A stretch of DNA of 64,000 nucleotides from Candidatus Poribacteria bacterium (GTDB taxonomy: Bacteria > Poribacteria > WGA-4E > WGA-3G), in assembly GCA_958295945.1 (NCBI GenBank), contig OY282386.1:1553371-1617370 (forward strand), read 5' to 3'. Both the position numbers and the translations under genes were made by a program. Shown here piece after piece: positions 53,809 to 62,009 of this stretch. The stretch's first letter is position 1. Each line of letters starts with the position of its first letter. Below the pieces are notes generated by a model. The model was not told the DNA's origin and did not search any database. It saw only the letters and a list, made by a program, of their open reading frames with translations.

Positions 53809-54732
53809 TTATCTGTCTTCAAAAGTTTGAAGCATCTGTTTAGCAGCAAGATACTGTTTTTCAAAACGTGGTATACCTTTAGCTTTTTTGAGAAACATAT
53901 CCAAATAACGACGCATCATGACGGTATCACCTTTTTTCTGATAAGCAAGCACAAGACGATAATACGCTTCTATTTCATCGGGATCCAGAGAGACACCCTT
54001 TTCATAAGACTGGATAGCACTGAGCACTTCACCGGTCTCTTCATAGGCAAGACCAAGATTGAAATGCACCGTAGCATCACCACCATCAAGTTCTATGCCT
54101 GACATATAATACTGAATAGCCTCTTGATATGATTCTTTGTTGAGATAGGCATCCGCAAGGTTGTAATAGGTATCTACAAAAGTTGAGTCCGCATCCAGAG
54201 CATTTTGATATGCCTGCAGTGCCTCATCAAATCTTTCTGACATGTCGTAAGCGTAACCAAGGTTGTTATAGAAGGCGGGGTTTTCAGGCGCAATTTCAAG
54301 CGCACCACGAAACATTTCTATCGCAAGGATAAACAGACGCATATCTACATAAACTAAACCTAAATTGTTATAAGCATGCTCATGGTTATCATCAAGAGCA
54401 ATTGCTGTTTGAAACGTTGTAATTGCTTTCTCATGTTCACCTAATTGATGATAGATTTTTCCTAAAGCAACATGTCCTTCTGGGTCAAGAGGATTGAGCT
54501 CCTGTCCTATTTCAAGTTTCAACGCTTCACGTTTGAGTTCTCTCTGTTGATGTTGTGCTTCATCAGGTGTTGAACAACTGCATATTAGGCAGGTGAGGAA
54601 TAGGATAAACAGTAGCGTTGAAACACGAAAATATCGTTTTCTGACAATGCAAATACCTAACCGGACTGAGGCACAGAGACCTTGTCCTACAATATTTGGA
54701 GATGAGACTTGATAATTGACACACATACGCAT
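53809..54732 (-). CDS. TPR lipoprotein
   Basis: The product has 307 residues if started at 54732. LLFILFLTCLICSCST contains a lipobox (L-I-C-S-C region), but about 37 residues precede the hydrophobic stretch, which is too long for a normal lipoprotein signal. No ATG, GTG or TTG lies closer, so a rarer start (ATT near 54648) is possible. TPR units follow: PEGHVALGKIYHQLGEHEKA, EHAYNNLGLVYVDM, PAFYNNLGYAYDMSERFDEA, VDTYYNLADAYLNKESYQEA, and ATVHFNLGLAYEETGEVLSA. The 5' part overlaps the divergent amidohydrolase gene and contains a GGCACAGAGACC repeat arm. Confidence 0.8.
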   Translation of the reverse strand: MRMCVNYQVSSPNIVGQGLCASVRLGICIVRKRYFRVSTLLFILFLTCLICSCSTPDEAQHQQRELKREALKLEIGQELNPLDPEGHVALGKIYHQLGEHEKAITTFQTAIALDDNHEHAYNNLGLVYVDMRLFILAIEMFRGALEIAPENPAFYNNLGYAYDMSERFDEALQAYQNALDADSTFVDTYYNLADAYLNKESYQEAIQYYMSGIELDGGDATVHFNLGLAYEETGEVLSAIQSYEKGVSLDPDEIEAYYRLVLAYQKKGDTVMMRRYLDMFLKKAKGIPRFEKQYLAAKQMLQTFEDR

Positions 54733-55545
54733 TTTTACGACCCTACGCGTCCAGAAGGGGTGCCGTGGCCAAACCCCAATGATGAACTACTTTACCGCAC
54801 GGTGATGCCAGATGATTACAAAAAACTTGCTGTTCCAGAAGGCGTAACAGGAACTGTAGTCGTTGAAGCGAGCAGATGGGTTGAAGACAACCAATGGATC
54901 CTGGATCTTGCCGAGAATGAACCTTTTATCGTTGGATTCGTTGGAAACCTAAACCCGAACGATACTGATTTTGAGGACAATCTGAATCGGTTTTCCACCA
55001 ATCCGCTTTTCAGAGGAATACGTCTCGGTGGTGGTCATCTTCAATCACTTAGTGATGCTAACCTCGTAAAGAACATTGAGAAATTAGCCGAGAAGGAACT
55101 AACCTTAGACCTGCTAATAAATCCTGAAGCATTAAAACATCTACCTGCTCTGGTTGAACACATACCGACAATGCGGGTTGTGATTAACCATATCGCTGGT
55201 GTTCGAGTTGATGGTAATCCACCGGATACCGCGTGGGTTTCTGCGATACAGGAAGCTGCCCGTTATCCGAAAGTCTACTGCAAAGTATCAGGATTAGCAG
55301 AGCATACAGGACAAACACCTGCCCCTGAAGACGCTGCTTACTACACACCAACAATTGATGTTTTGTGGAATGCATTTGGTGAAGACCGACTCATCTATGG
55401 AAGTAACTGGCCTGTTTCGGAACGATTTGCTCAGTATAAGGTCGTGCAAAAGATTGTTGATAACTACTTCAGCGCGAAAGGCGATGAAGTCAGCGAGAAA
55501 TACTTTTGGCAAAATGCCAAGGATGCTTATCAACTCTCTATTTAG
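54709..55545 (+). CDS. Amidohydrolase 2 family protein (lactonase-like)
   Basis: The product has 278 residues. The start is a TTG at 54709, with GGAG at 54698-54701. The N-terminal metal motif IIDTHTHFYDPTRPEGVPWP (H-x-H) is typical of the amidohydrolase-2 TIM-barrel family that contains 2-pyrone-4,6-dicarboxylate and sugar lactonases. RGIRLGGGH, RVVINHIAG, and YCKVSGLAEHT with DRLIYGSNWPVSE give the remaining His/Asp ligands. The substrate is probably a lactone or small acid; the sequence does not settle which. Its stop overlaps the convergent nitroreductase by 4 bp. Confidence 0.87.
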   Translation: MIIDTHTHFYDPTRPEGVPWPNPNDELLYRTVMPDDYKKLAVPEGVTGTVVVEASRWVEDNQWILDLAENEPFIVGFVGNLNPNDTDFEDNLNRFSTNPLFRGIRLGGGHLQSLSDANLVKNIEKLAEKELTLDLLINPEALKHLPALVEHIPTMRVVINHIAGVRVDGNPPDTAWVSAIQEAARYPKVYCKVSGLAEHTGQTPAPEDAAYYTPTIDVLWNAFGEDRLIYGSNWPVSERFAQYKVVQKIVDNYFSAKGDEVSEKYFWQNAKDAYQLSI

Positions 55546-56111
55546 GCAACCCATCGAATAAACTCAGCTGCAGGTTTCCGTTTCGGTTCTTTAATCTCCG
55601 CGGGATAACCGGTATAGAAAAAGCCAATGATGTATTCCTGCGATGAATCAATCCCGAGCAACTTATAGGTCTGCTGTTCCATCGTGATTCTGCCAGTGCT
55701 CCACTGCATACCGACTCCTGCATCCCATGCAGCGAGTTGGACGTTCTGCATCGCACAACAGGCAGCGGCATAGTCTTCACGTTGACGTTGTTCGTCTCCA
55801 TCTTGGACGCAGGACACAGCGATAATCGTTGGCTTAGACATAAATTTCTCGTAAGCCAATTGACCGATCTTTGCGAGATTCTCGGCATCAACGTGGTCAG
55901 GTGTGTCCTCCATCTTGATTTCTCGGTACCTTTGTGCAAGGATCAGTTTCGTTTTCTCACCGATGACAGTAAACCGCCACGGTTCTGTGACGTGATGGTT
56001 TGGTGCCCATATCCCGTAACTGAAGATTTTCTCAATAACATCATTAGGCACAGGTTCCTGTTTGAATTTGAAAACGGACCTTCTTGAGATAATTGCATCT
56101 TTTACGTCCAT
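55542..56111 (-). CDS. Nitroreductase family FMN-dependent oxidoreductase
   Basis: The product has 189 residues. MDVKDAIISRRSVFKFKQEP is the FMN phosphate-binding start (S-R-R-S-V), WAPNHHVTEPWRFTVIG is the active-site strand, AAWDAGVGMQWSTG binds the isoalloxazine, and EYIIGFFYTGYP ends the fold. It resembles the small YdjA-type nitroreductases, which reduce nitro compounds or quinones with NAD(P)H. The ATG at 56111 has an upstream GAGGA. The 5' 75 codons' worth of upstream sequence and N-terminus are partly duplicated at 57310-57405. Confidence 0.9.
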   Translation of the reverse strand: MDVKDAIISRRSVFKFKQEPVPNDVIEKIFSYGIWAPNHHVTEPWRFTVIGEKTKLILAQRYREIKMEDTPDHVDAENLAKIGQLAYEKFMSKPTIIAVSCVQDGDEQRQREDYAAACCAMQNVQLAAWDAGVGMQWSTGRITMEQQTYKLLGIDSSQEYIIGFFYTGYPAEIKEPKRKPAAEFIRWVA

Positions 56112-56196
56112 AATATCCTCCTCGTTGGATTATAGTTTATTAGGTAGTTGGTTGCAAGATATTCGCGTCTTTACATATAGCATCAAAGATATTTAG

Positions 56197-56924
56197 TCGC
56201 TCCAGCGGAGCGATATGTTTATAGAAAAATGTTATGTACTCTCCTCCGCTCCAGCGGAGCGGTATGTTGATTGCTACTTGCTGCCTTCATAATAGCCGAA
56301 CATTATGCTTCTGGAACATTCTCATCAATACTTTCAAATACGTATTTCTCATCGTGAGCAATATCAAAACGTTTTAATAACTCAAGATATTCCTCTCTGA
56401 ATGTTCTATGAGAATGATGGTTCTCTTGGTTTCGGATGTACCTTGCGACATCTCCTAACTGCGAATGTGAATAGGAAAATGCACTAAATCCTTCCTGCCA
56501 TTTGAACTGACCTACTACCCAACGTTTTTTGTTGATAAATTTTGTTGAACTCACCTTAATGTCTCTTACTAAATCAGAAAGAGAAAAATCTGGGGTCATA
56601 CCTATAAGGATGTGAATGTGGTCAGGCATTGAATTGATTTGTATAACCTTTTGTTTTCTATTAGTAACAATGCCAGTGATGTATCGGTGAAGTTCCTCTT
56701 TGTGATGTTTTGGAATGAGAGACTGCCTACCCTTAACAGCGAATACGATGTGGATGTAGAGTTGGGTATATGTATTTGCCATAGGGCTATCTTCCTCTAA
56801 AGCACTAAATTATTACATTTGAAGATTCCGATACCAATTTAACGGGTCCATTCACATTCCGCTCCGCTGGAGCGGATGTCGGCATTATACCGTGTACTAT
56901 AAACATATCGCTCCGCTGGAGCGG
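56197..56924. mobile_element. RAYT element: Y1 transposase flanked by paired REP palindromes
   Basis: Two palindromes lie at the left (56197-56213 TCGCTCCAGCGGAGCGA; 56246-56262 CCGCTCCAGCGGAGCGG), and two in the opposite orientation at the right (56859-56875; 56908-56924, loop GCT). Each pair has palindromes 49 bp apart around a shared spacer that contains ATATGTTTATAG. Between the pairs sits the transposase gene. This is the layout of REP-associated tyrosine transposases, in which the paired REPs are the substrate. Confidence 0.85.
56303..56782 (-). CDS. REP-associated Y1 (HUH) transposase
   Basis: The product has 159 residues. TQLYIHIVFAVKGRQSLIP starts the Y1 fold, INSMPDHIHILIGMTP carries the HUH pair (His55 and His57), and DVARYIRNQENHHS holds the catalytic Tyr115 with Q119. 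All active-site residues are present, so the enzyme may be functional. Unlike IS200 transposases, it lies among GCTCCAGCGGAGC palindromes, which marks it as RAYT-like. The Phe/Trp-rich block KWQEGFSAFSYSHSQLG is typical. It sits just upstream of the nitroreductase gene on the same strand. Confidence 0.9.
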   Translation of the reverse strand: MANTYTQLYIHIVFAVKGRQSLIPKHHKEELHRYITGIVTNRKQKVIQINSMPDHIHILIGMTPDFSLSDLVRDIKVSSTKFINKKRWVVGQFKWQEGFSAFSYSHSQLGDVARYIRNQENHHSHRTFREEYLELLKRFDIAHDEKYVFESIDENVPEA

Positions 56925-57040
56925 AGAAACAGATGAATGCTTACATATTCTTCACTAAGTGTTCGATCTGAAACTGAAAATGTTCAAGGACATTGTTCGG
57001 ATTGAGAATCAATCACCTTATAGTATTAAGTGCTAATCTT

Positions 57041-57291
57041 TCGCTCCAGCGGAGCGATATGTTTATAGAAAAATGTTAGTCCTCTCTATCGCTCCAGCGG
57101 AGCGGTATGTGCGGGATTCACTTGCAGTCTCAAATGAATGTTTTTCCAAATTATGTTATTCTTGTTCAGGCAGCAACTTGCGTTACATTAGAGATTCTGG
57201 GACCAACTTACGTGTAATTCACATACCGCTCCGCTGGAGCGGATGTCGGCATCATACCGTGTACTATAAACATATCGCTCCGCTGGAGCGG
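57041..57291. repeat. Non-autonomous REP-pair element
   Basis: Palindromes at 57041-57057 and 57089-57105 match the left pair of the RAYT element, and those at 57226-57242 and 57275-57291 match its right pair, including the spacers ATATGTTTATAGAAAAATGT and ATGTCGGCATxATACCGTGT. The 120-bp interior has no transposase. The copy probably moved using the enzyme encoded 260 bp away. Confidence 0.8.
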
Positions 57292-57384
57292 GAAAATAGA
57301 TACATCATTCGGGACGGGTTCCTGTTTGAATTTGAAAACAGATCGTCTTGAAAGTATTGCATCTTTTACGTCCATGAAAATCCT
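57292..57384 (-). pseudogene. Nitroreductase 5' fragment cut by a REP element
   Basis: From the ATG at about 57375 the frame reads MDVKDAILSRRSVFKFKQEP and VPNDV, almost the same as the start of the intact nitroreductase, then runs directly into the REP palindrome (SIFPLQRSD). The ribosome site region upstream is also alike (57384-57405 against 56115-56130). The rest of the gene is missing, so this is the leftover of a second copy that the REP/RAYT unit replaced. Confidence 0.8.
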
Positions 57385-57434
57385 CCTTTTGGAATTATAG
57401 TCTTTTGAGAGATTGATTATTAGATGTTTCGGAA

Positions 57435-58688
57435 TCATTCAGGTTGACTCGGAATCTCTTGGAAATATTTTATCACTATTTCGTCAGGGTTGGGTAATAA
57501 CTTTATAGAATTGTCAGAAGCCAATATGAATTCTTGTATCCCCTGTTTCGTACGATGAATGTAAGGAGTCATTAAGTCGTAGGATTGGTTATCAATCTCA
57601 ACCGATTCGGCAACGTATTCAACCCAAACTTCCTTTACGTACCCTTTTTTACTGATTCCACCAGGTGGAATCAGCGCGTGAAGTTGACAATCTCTGCCAT
57701 CGGTAAGTCTAAGTCTACATTTAAGATAGTCTTTAGATTTTCTGAATTTGCATCCGTTTTCCAATAACGGTTTTAAGTACTCCCTGTCAAGATTCAATAT
57801 AACCCTTGGGTGTGGATCTTCTACAATTTTTAGTATGGATCGCTGACATAAATTTTGAGCCAACTTGATAAATTCTGATGACGTATAGAATTTCTCTCCG
57901 ATCTTTACATCTTCTGTGGGAAGTCTGCCATCATGAACAGCCTTTGAACGCCAGTTATATATTTCTTTGAACATTGCCTTTAAATCTTCCTGACTATTCT
58001 GGCTATCTGCTAAATATCCAGAAGCACGATTACGCAAATCAAGAGATAAATTATTACTACCCAACAAATACAAGGATTCAAAAGCAATTCCCAAGTCAAT
58101 CATTTTATCAATGTCACTGGTAGTCGGAGATCCCGGAATATCCTCAGGTGGAATTTCCAAATCAATCATTTTATTAAACATGGCACTCTGTTTGACATGT
58201 GATTTAATCCATCTATTTATCGGTATGTGTAACTTTCTTTGAACATCAGGTTCTAAATTGTCCAAAAGTTCATATAAACGTTTTGCTTCCTCTATATCGG
58301 GATCTTTTACAGGATCATGCGGCATATAAGTTACGGAAGGTCCAGTATATGGAACCATGCTAAAAGGTTCTTCGTCCATTTTCACTTGAATAGAAGTAGC
58401 AATTTGAATACCAGAATTACAAGCTAAAGACAATGCTTGACACAATTGATCAATGTTGAAATCGGAGACCACAGAAGAATCAATTATGAACTGTGTCTTG
58501 TTAAAGAAATAGTTTATTCCTACAGAAGAAAATTCGGATACATACTGAGGAATTTCTTTATCTTTCTTCCCTAACGTCAATGGAAACGGGACAAGGCGTA
58601 CCCCTTGAAAAACTTCTACTTCATTCGCTAATACAATCCCATTAAGTAAAAAGAAGGTTTGAAAAGAACTATGGTTAATCTCAGACAT
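57435..58688 (-). CDS. HEPN-domain protein of unknown role
   Basis: The product has 417 residues. The middle part resembles an Apea-like HEPN domain: MIDLGIAFESLYLLGSNNLS, LRNRASGYLADSQNSQEDLK, then YNWRSKAVHDG, in which R247-x4-H252 is the HEPN RNase motif. The N-terminal 120 residues (GIVLANEVEVFQGVRLVPFP) are beta-rich and do not match a family I know. The C-terminal 120 residues also look separate. HEPN proteins of this kind are often abortive-infection or toxin-like RNases. A short internal repeat, KMIDL, occurs at residues 173 and 195. It follows the orphan antitoxin at 58760 on the same strand. Confidence 0.7.
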   Translation of the reverse strand: MSEINHSSFQTFFLLNGIVLANEVEVFQGVRLVPFPLTLGKKDKEIPQYVSEFSSVGINYFFNKTQFIIDSSVVSDFNIDQLCQALSLACNSGIQIATSIQVKMDEEPFSMVPYTGPSVTYMPHDPVKDPDIEEAKRLYELLDNLEPDVQRKLHIPINRWIKSHVKQSAMFNKMIDLEIPPEDIPGSPTTSDIDKMIDLGIAFESLYLLGSNNLSLDLRNRASGYLADSQNSQEDLKAMFKEIYNWRSKAVHDGRLPTEDVKIGEKFYTSSEFIKLAQNLCQRSILKIVEDPHPRVILNLDREYLKPLLENGCKFRKSKDYLKCRLRLTDGRDCQLHALIPPGGISKKGYVKEVWVEYVAESVEIDNQSYDLMTPYIHRTKQGIQEFILASDNSIKLLPNPDEIVIKYFQEIPSQPE

Positions 58689-58759
58689 CTACTTTCCTCT
58701 GCAATTTAGTTACGGCACGCGGAGTGTGCCTGCTATCATGTTTAATTCCAATAACAGAT

Positions 58760-59002
58760 TCATTCGTTTTTCCTACGAAAAGCAGCCATAAACGATTCAG
58801 GCAGTTCATCAAAATCTTCGGCAATCTTCACTTTTCCCTTCCACTGTCCACCACGGCGAGGTTTCTTGTTGTCTTGCCTTAAAGGTATCAGTTTGGCAAC
58901 GGATGTACCGTTGCTATCAAATATAATCTCTTCTCCCGCGACAACTCGCTTGACTAACTGTGCTAAATAATCTTCTGCCTGTTCATGTATATCAATATGC
59001 AT
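58760..59002 (-). CDS. Phd/YefM-family antitoxin, orphan
   Basis: The product has 80 residues. QAEDYLAQLVKRVVAGEEII and FDSNGTSVAKLIPLR are the Phd-type N-terminal DNA-binding fold, and RRGGQWKGKVKIAEDFDELP is the usual toxin-binding tail of antitoxins paired with VapC. No PIN gene follows. The downstream gene on the strand is the HEPN protein, 71 bp away, so either the toxin was lost or HEPN plays that role. I think loss is more likely, but the pairing is testable. Confidence 0.82.
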   Translation of the reverse strand: MHIDIHEQAEDYLAQLVKRVVAGEEIIFDSNGTSVAKLIPLRQDNKKPRRGGQWKGKVKIAEDFDELPESFMAAFRRKNE

Positions 59003-59068
59003 TTGTCTTTCCTCTTAGATATTTACATAATATTCTACTACAACACACTATATAAATACAACAGATTG

Positions 59069-59872
59069 TCAATTCCACCCCGCAAGCTGCAGATATTTCT
59101 CCCAAAGTGGGTCACTCCATAACAGCACAACCACTGCAGCAACTGCAATAAAAGGGCCATAAGGTATCGGGCTCTTCCTGTCTTTCTTACCCGTTGCTAT
59201 CAGCAGCGTCCCGATGATTGCTCCACTGAAGGCAGACAATGCTATCACCAATGGTAGTTCTGGCCATGCACCGAGATACAATCCTATAATTGCCATCAAC
59301 TTGACATCACCCATGCCCATCGCTTTTTTTCGCATTATTGCACTGCCGATAAACCCAATTAACCATATCACCAGTCCACCTGCAACAAATCCGATAAACC
59401 GCAGCTTCAGATAGTCTAAATCTTTATTCTGATATGCAATGACACACACTATCCCCAAACCAAGAATGAGTCCAGTGAGGCTTAGAACATTCGGAATAAT
59501 AAGGTGCTGAGCATCAATAAAGGCAATCGGTATCAGCACAGACACAAAAAAGATCGCATGCAATAAATAAAGTGACATGCCGAATTCGTAATATATCACG
59601 AGATACAGTCCAGCTGTAACGAACTCAACAATCGGATATAGGACAGATATTTTTGCTTTGCAGTGCCGACATTTTCCGCGTAACAACAGATAACTCAATA
59701 GCGGGATGTTGTCGTAAAACTTTATGGATTGACTGCATTCTGGACAGAAAGATCGACGCGGGGAATAGATTGACATGTCTGAGCGAGGAATGCGGTAAAT
59801 ACAGACATTGAGGAAACTGCCAATTGCTAAACCAATGATGAAAATGAAGATAGGTATCCAGATGTCACCCAC
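59069..59872 (-). CDS. Type IV prepilin peptidase (A24 family)
   Basis: The product has 267 residues. It cleaves prepilins at the Gly before the hydrophobic segment and methylates the new N-terminus. SFLNVCIYRIPRSDMSIYSP, two zinc-binding pairs (CPEC and CRHC), and KAMGMGDVKLMAIIGLYLG with the active-site Asp of G-M-G-D are all clear, and the second Asp lies in FIDAQHLIIPN. Eight helices are expected in the inner membrane. It lies 3 nt after the pseudopilin gene, which is likely its substrate. Confidence 0.93.
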   Translation of the reverse strand: MGDIWIPIFIFIIGLAIGSFLNVCIYRIPRSDMSIYSPRRSFCPECSQSIKFYDNIPLLSYLLLRGKCRHCKAKISVLYPIVEFVTAGLYLVIYYEFGMSLYLLHAIFFVSVLIPIAFIDAQHLIIPNVLSLTGLILGLGIVCVIAYQNKDLDYLKLRFIGFVAGGLVIWLIGFIGSAIMRKKAMGMGDVKLMAIIGLYLGAWPELPLVIALSAFSGAIIGTLLIATGKKDRKSPIPYGPFIAVAAVVVLLWSDPLWEKYLQLAGWN

Positions 59873-59875
59873 AGA

Positions 59876-60295
59876 TTACCACCAATATTTTTCACCTTGC
59901 ACAGCATCATAATGATAGACTTTACTGATTTCAGCAATCCCACCTATCCGATACTTTGTTGGCACACGGGGATGATCTTTCGCAATTCCGACTTTATAGT
60001 TCTCTTGGATTAGCACATAGTTCCCACCCCAAGGTGTTTTCGGCACGGATTCCAGATAGGTGCCACGCCATCCATCCACATTAGGATCGGTAACAAGTTG
60101 TTCTAACTGCGTTGGATAGGTATTTGTGTGTCTGTAGTATTTTTTGATCGCTGTAGCAAGGATTTCAACGTCTATGTCTGCTTGGCTAACTTTACGATAT
60201 TCTGCCCAAGGTGGATACGAAAGCACCCCAATGACTATTACAAGTGCGATTAAGATTATCAGTTGAATGCGGGTCATTCCGCTGTTTCTATCCAT
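59876..60295 (-). CDS. GspG-like pseudopilin
   Basis: The product has 139 residues. MDRNSG then MTRIQLIILIALVIVIGVLS forms a prepilin leader and hydrophobic helix; the peptidase should cut after Gly6. Position +5 of the mature protein is Gln, not the usual Glu. LATAIKKYYRHTNTYPTQLE and DGWRGTYLESVPKTPWG are typical of GspG/type II secretion pseudopilins, with calcium-loop residues. It is encoded immediately before the prepilin peptidase on the same strand. The remaining secretion genes are not in this window. Confidence 0.85.
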   Translation of the reverse strand: MDRNSGMTRIQLIILIALVIVIGVLSYPPWAEYRKVSQADIDVEILATAIKKYYRHTNTYPTQLEQLVTDPNVDGWRGTYLESVPKTPWGGNYVLIQENYKVGIAKDHPRVPTKYRIGGIAEISKVYHYDAVQGEKYWW

Positions 60296-60321
60296 AATTT
60301 GTCGCTTTCGGTCATCATCAG

Positions 60322-61704
60322 TTAGTTATCAGCATCTGGACGGGCAATATTATACTTGCTCATTTTCTTATACAGATTACTTCTTTCAACTTCCAAGACC
60401 TCAGCAGTTCTCCGAATGTTCCATTCATTTTCTTTTAAAGCGGCAAGTATGCACTCCGCCTCAGCAGAATCAACCAAGGTGCTTAAAGGTGTGTTGGATT
60501 GATAAGCAGTCGCAGCATCTAACATCTGTATTTGGTCACTCTCTATAGGTAAGACCGCCGCGACATCGTTCGGTTGTATGATTTCCTTATTCACCATAAT
60601 TAGCAGTCGTTCAACCAGATTTTTAAGCTCACGAATGTTGCCTGGCCAGTGATAAGATTGAAAAACGACATCAGTATCTGAAGCAAAGATTTTCGGGGCA
60701 GAAGCCATGTTCTTCTGCAACCGTTCCGCAAAGTATTTTACCAAAATCGGAATATCTTCTTTTCGGTCACGTAGCGGTGGCACATCAATAGGGACAATCT
60801 TGAGACGATAATAGAGGTCCGTTCGGAATTGCCCGCGCTCAATTTCCTCAGAAAGCGTTTTGTTAGTTGCCGCAATAATTCGGACATCAACATTACGAAT
60901 TTGCTGACTTCCAAGCCGTTCCACCTCCCCATATTCAAGTACCCGTAGCACTTTTGCCTGTGCTTTTAAACTCATATCTCCGATTTCATCAAGGAAAAGG
61001 GTGCCGCCGTCAGCGAGTTCAAAACGTCCTTGTCGCATAGAATCAGCACCTGTAAAAGCACCGCGTTCGTGACCGAAAAGTTCGCTTTCAACAAGTTCTT
61101 CAGGCAGTGCCGCGCAGTTTAATGGGATAAAAGGCTTATCAGAACGGTTGCTATATTGATGGATTGCATTTGCTACGAGTTGTTTGCCAGTGCCGTTTTC
61201 CCCGGAGATGAGAACACCAAGATTGCTCGATGCAACCTGTTTAATCTCCACGTGGAGTTTTCTAATAGCAGCACTTTCACCGACCATTTCATCTTCAGCG
61301 GGAATCTGCGATTTGAGTATTTCATTTTCTTTTGCCAATCGCGAGAGTTCCAGTAATGGTTCAATATTGAATAGGATTTTCTCCATACTCACCGGTTTTG
61401 TAACGTAACGTCTCGCGCCGAGTTCCATCGTTTTTACGGCTATCTCAATATCCTGCTGTGCCGACATCATAACAACATTGAGATTGGGGTCTTGTTCAAG
61501 CAATTTCACTAACGTCTGAACGCCATCCATCCCGTTTTCCATCATGATATCCAACAAAACGAGATCAACGTCTTTAGTCGCACAAAGCTGTAATGCTTTT
61601 TCACCACTGGCTGCAGTTAGGGTTTTGTAACTTTTCAGGCTTAACCCTTGTGAAAGCATTTTCAATATATTCTTTTCGTCATCTACAATGAGGATAGTAT
61701 TCAT
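60322..61704 (-). CDS. NtrC-family sigma-54-dependent response regulator
   Basis: The product has 460 residues. The receiver domain (1-120) has ILIVDDEKN and LVLLDIMMEN with phospho-acceptor Asp52 and Lys103 in VTKPVSM. The AAA+ domain has GENGTGK (168-174), the sigma-54 contact loop GAFTGA (215-220), and TLFLDEIGDMS. The Fis-type HTH ends the protein (ENEWNIRRTAEVLEVERSNL). It activates sigma-54 promoters after phosphorylation, most likely by the histidine kinase encoded upstream at 62010-63914. In between is a MITE. A target regulon is not evident. Confidence 0.95.
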   Translation of the reverse strand: MNTILIVDDEKNILKMLSQGLSLKSYKTLTAASGEKALQLCATKDVDLVLLDIMMENGMDGVQTLVKLLEQDPNLNVVMMSAQQDIEIAVKTMELGARRYVTKPVSMEKILFNIEPLLELSRLAKENEILKSQIPAEDEMVGESAAIRKLHVEIKQVASSNLGVLISGENGTGKQLVANAIHQYSNRSDKPFIPLNCAALPEELVESELFGHERGAFTGADSMRQGRFELADGGTLFLDEIGDMSLKAQAKVLRVLEYGEVERLGSQQIRNVDVRIIAATNKTLSEEIERGQFRTDLYYRLKIVPIDVPPLRDRKEDIPILVKYFAERLQKNMASAPKIFASDTDVVFQSYHWPGNIRELKNLVERLLIMVNKEIIQPNDVAAVLPIESDQIQMLDAATAYQSNTPLSTLVDSAEAECILAALKENEWNIRRTAEVLEVERSNLYKKMSKYNIARPDADN

Positions 61705-61814
61705 GTTTCTTAGTCTCTAAATTGATGAGAGGTTACAACTTATCTATCAACAAACAATAAAAAAATGGATTCGTGCTATATCAGGACTTACGCAATTACG
61801 ATAGGCGCGCTTTG

Positions 61815-61914
61815 ATGAAGATTAAGAAATAAATATGGTAATTTGGCTCCAAAGCCCAGCACGCTTACAAGTTATGGGGTGATTAAGATTACCCGTTTAA
61901 TAACTAATCTTCAT
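61815..61914. repeat. ATGAAGATTA MITE-like element (short copy)
   Basis: The ends ATGAAGATTAAGAAATAAAT and its inverse at the right (ending TAATCTTCAT) pair over about 27 bp with few mismatches; the inner sequence matches the left and right parts of 12775-12958 without its two hairpins. Flanks GGCGCGCTTTG and GCAAACGCGCT extend the inverted repeat. It splits the NtrC-type regulator from its kinase. Confidence 0.75.
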
Positions 61915-62009
61915 GCAAACGCGCTGAAAACTCAGATATATGTTGAATATTACCCATTACTGCATTGATTATCCCAAAAAATGTGTTAATTGCGTAAGGT
62001 CTATCTATT

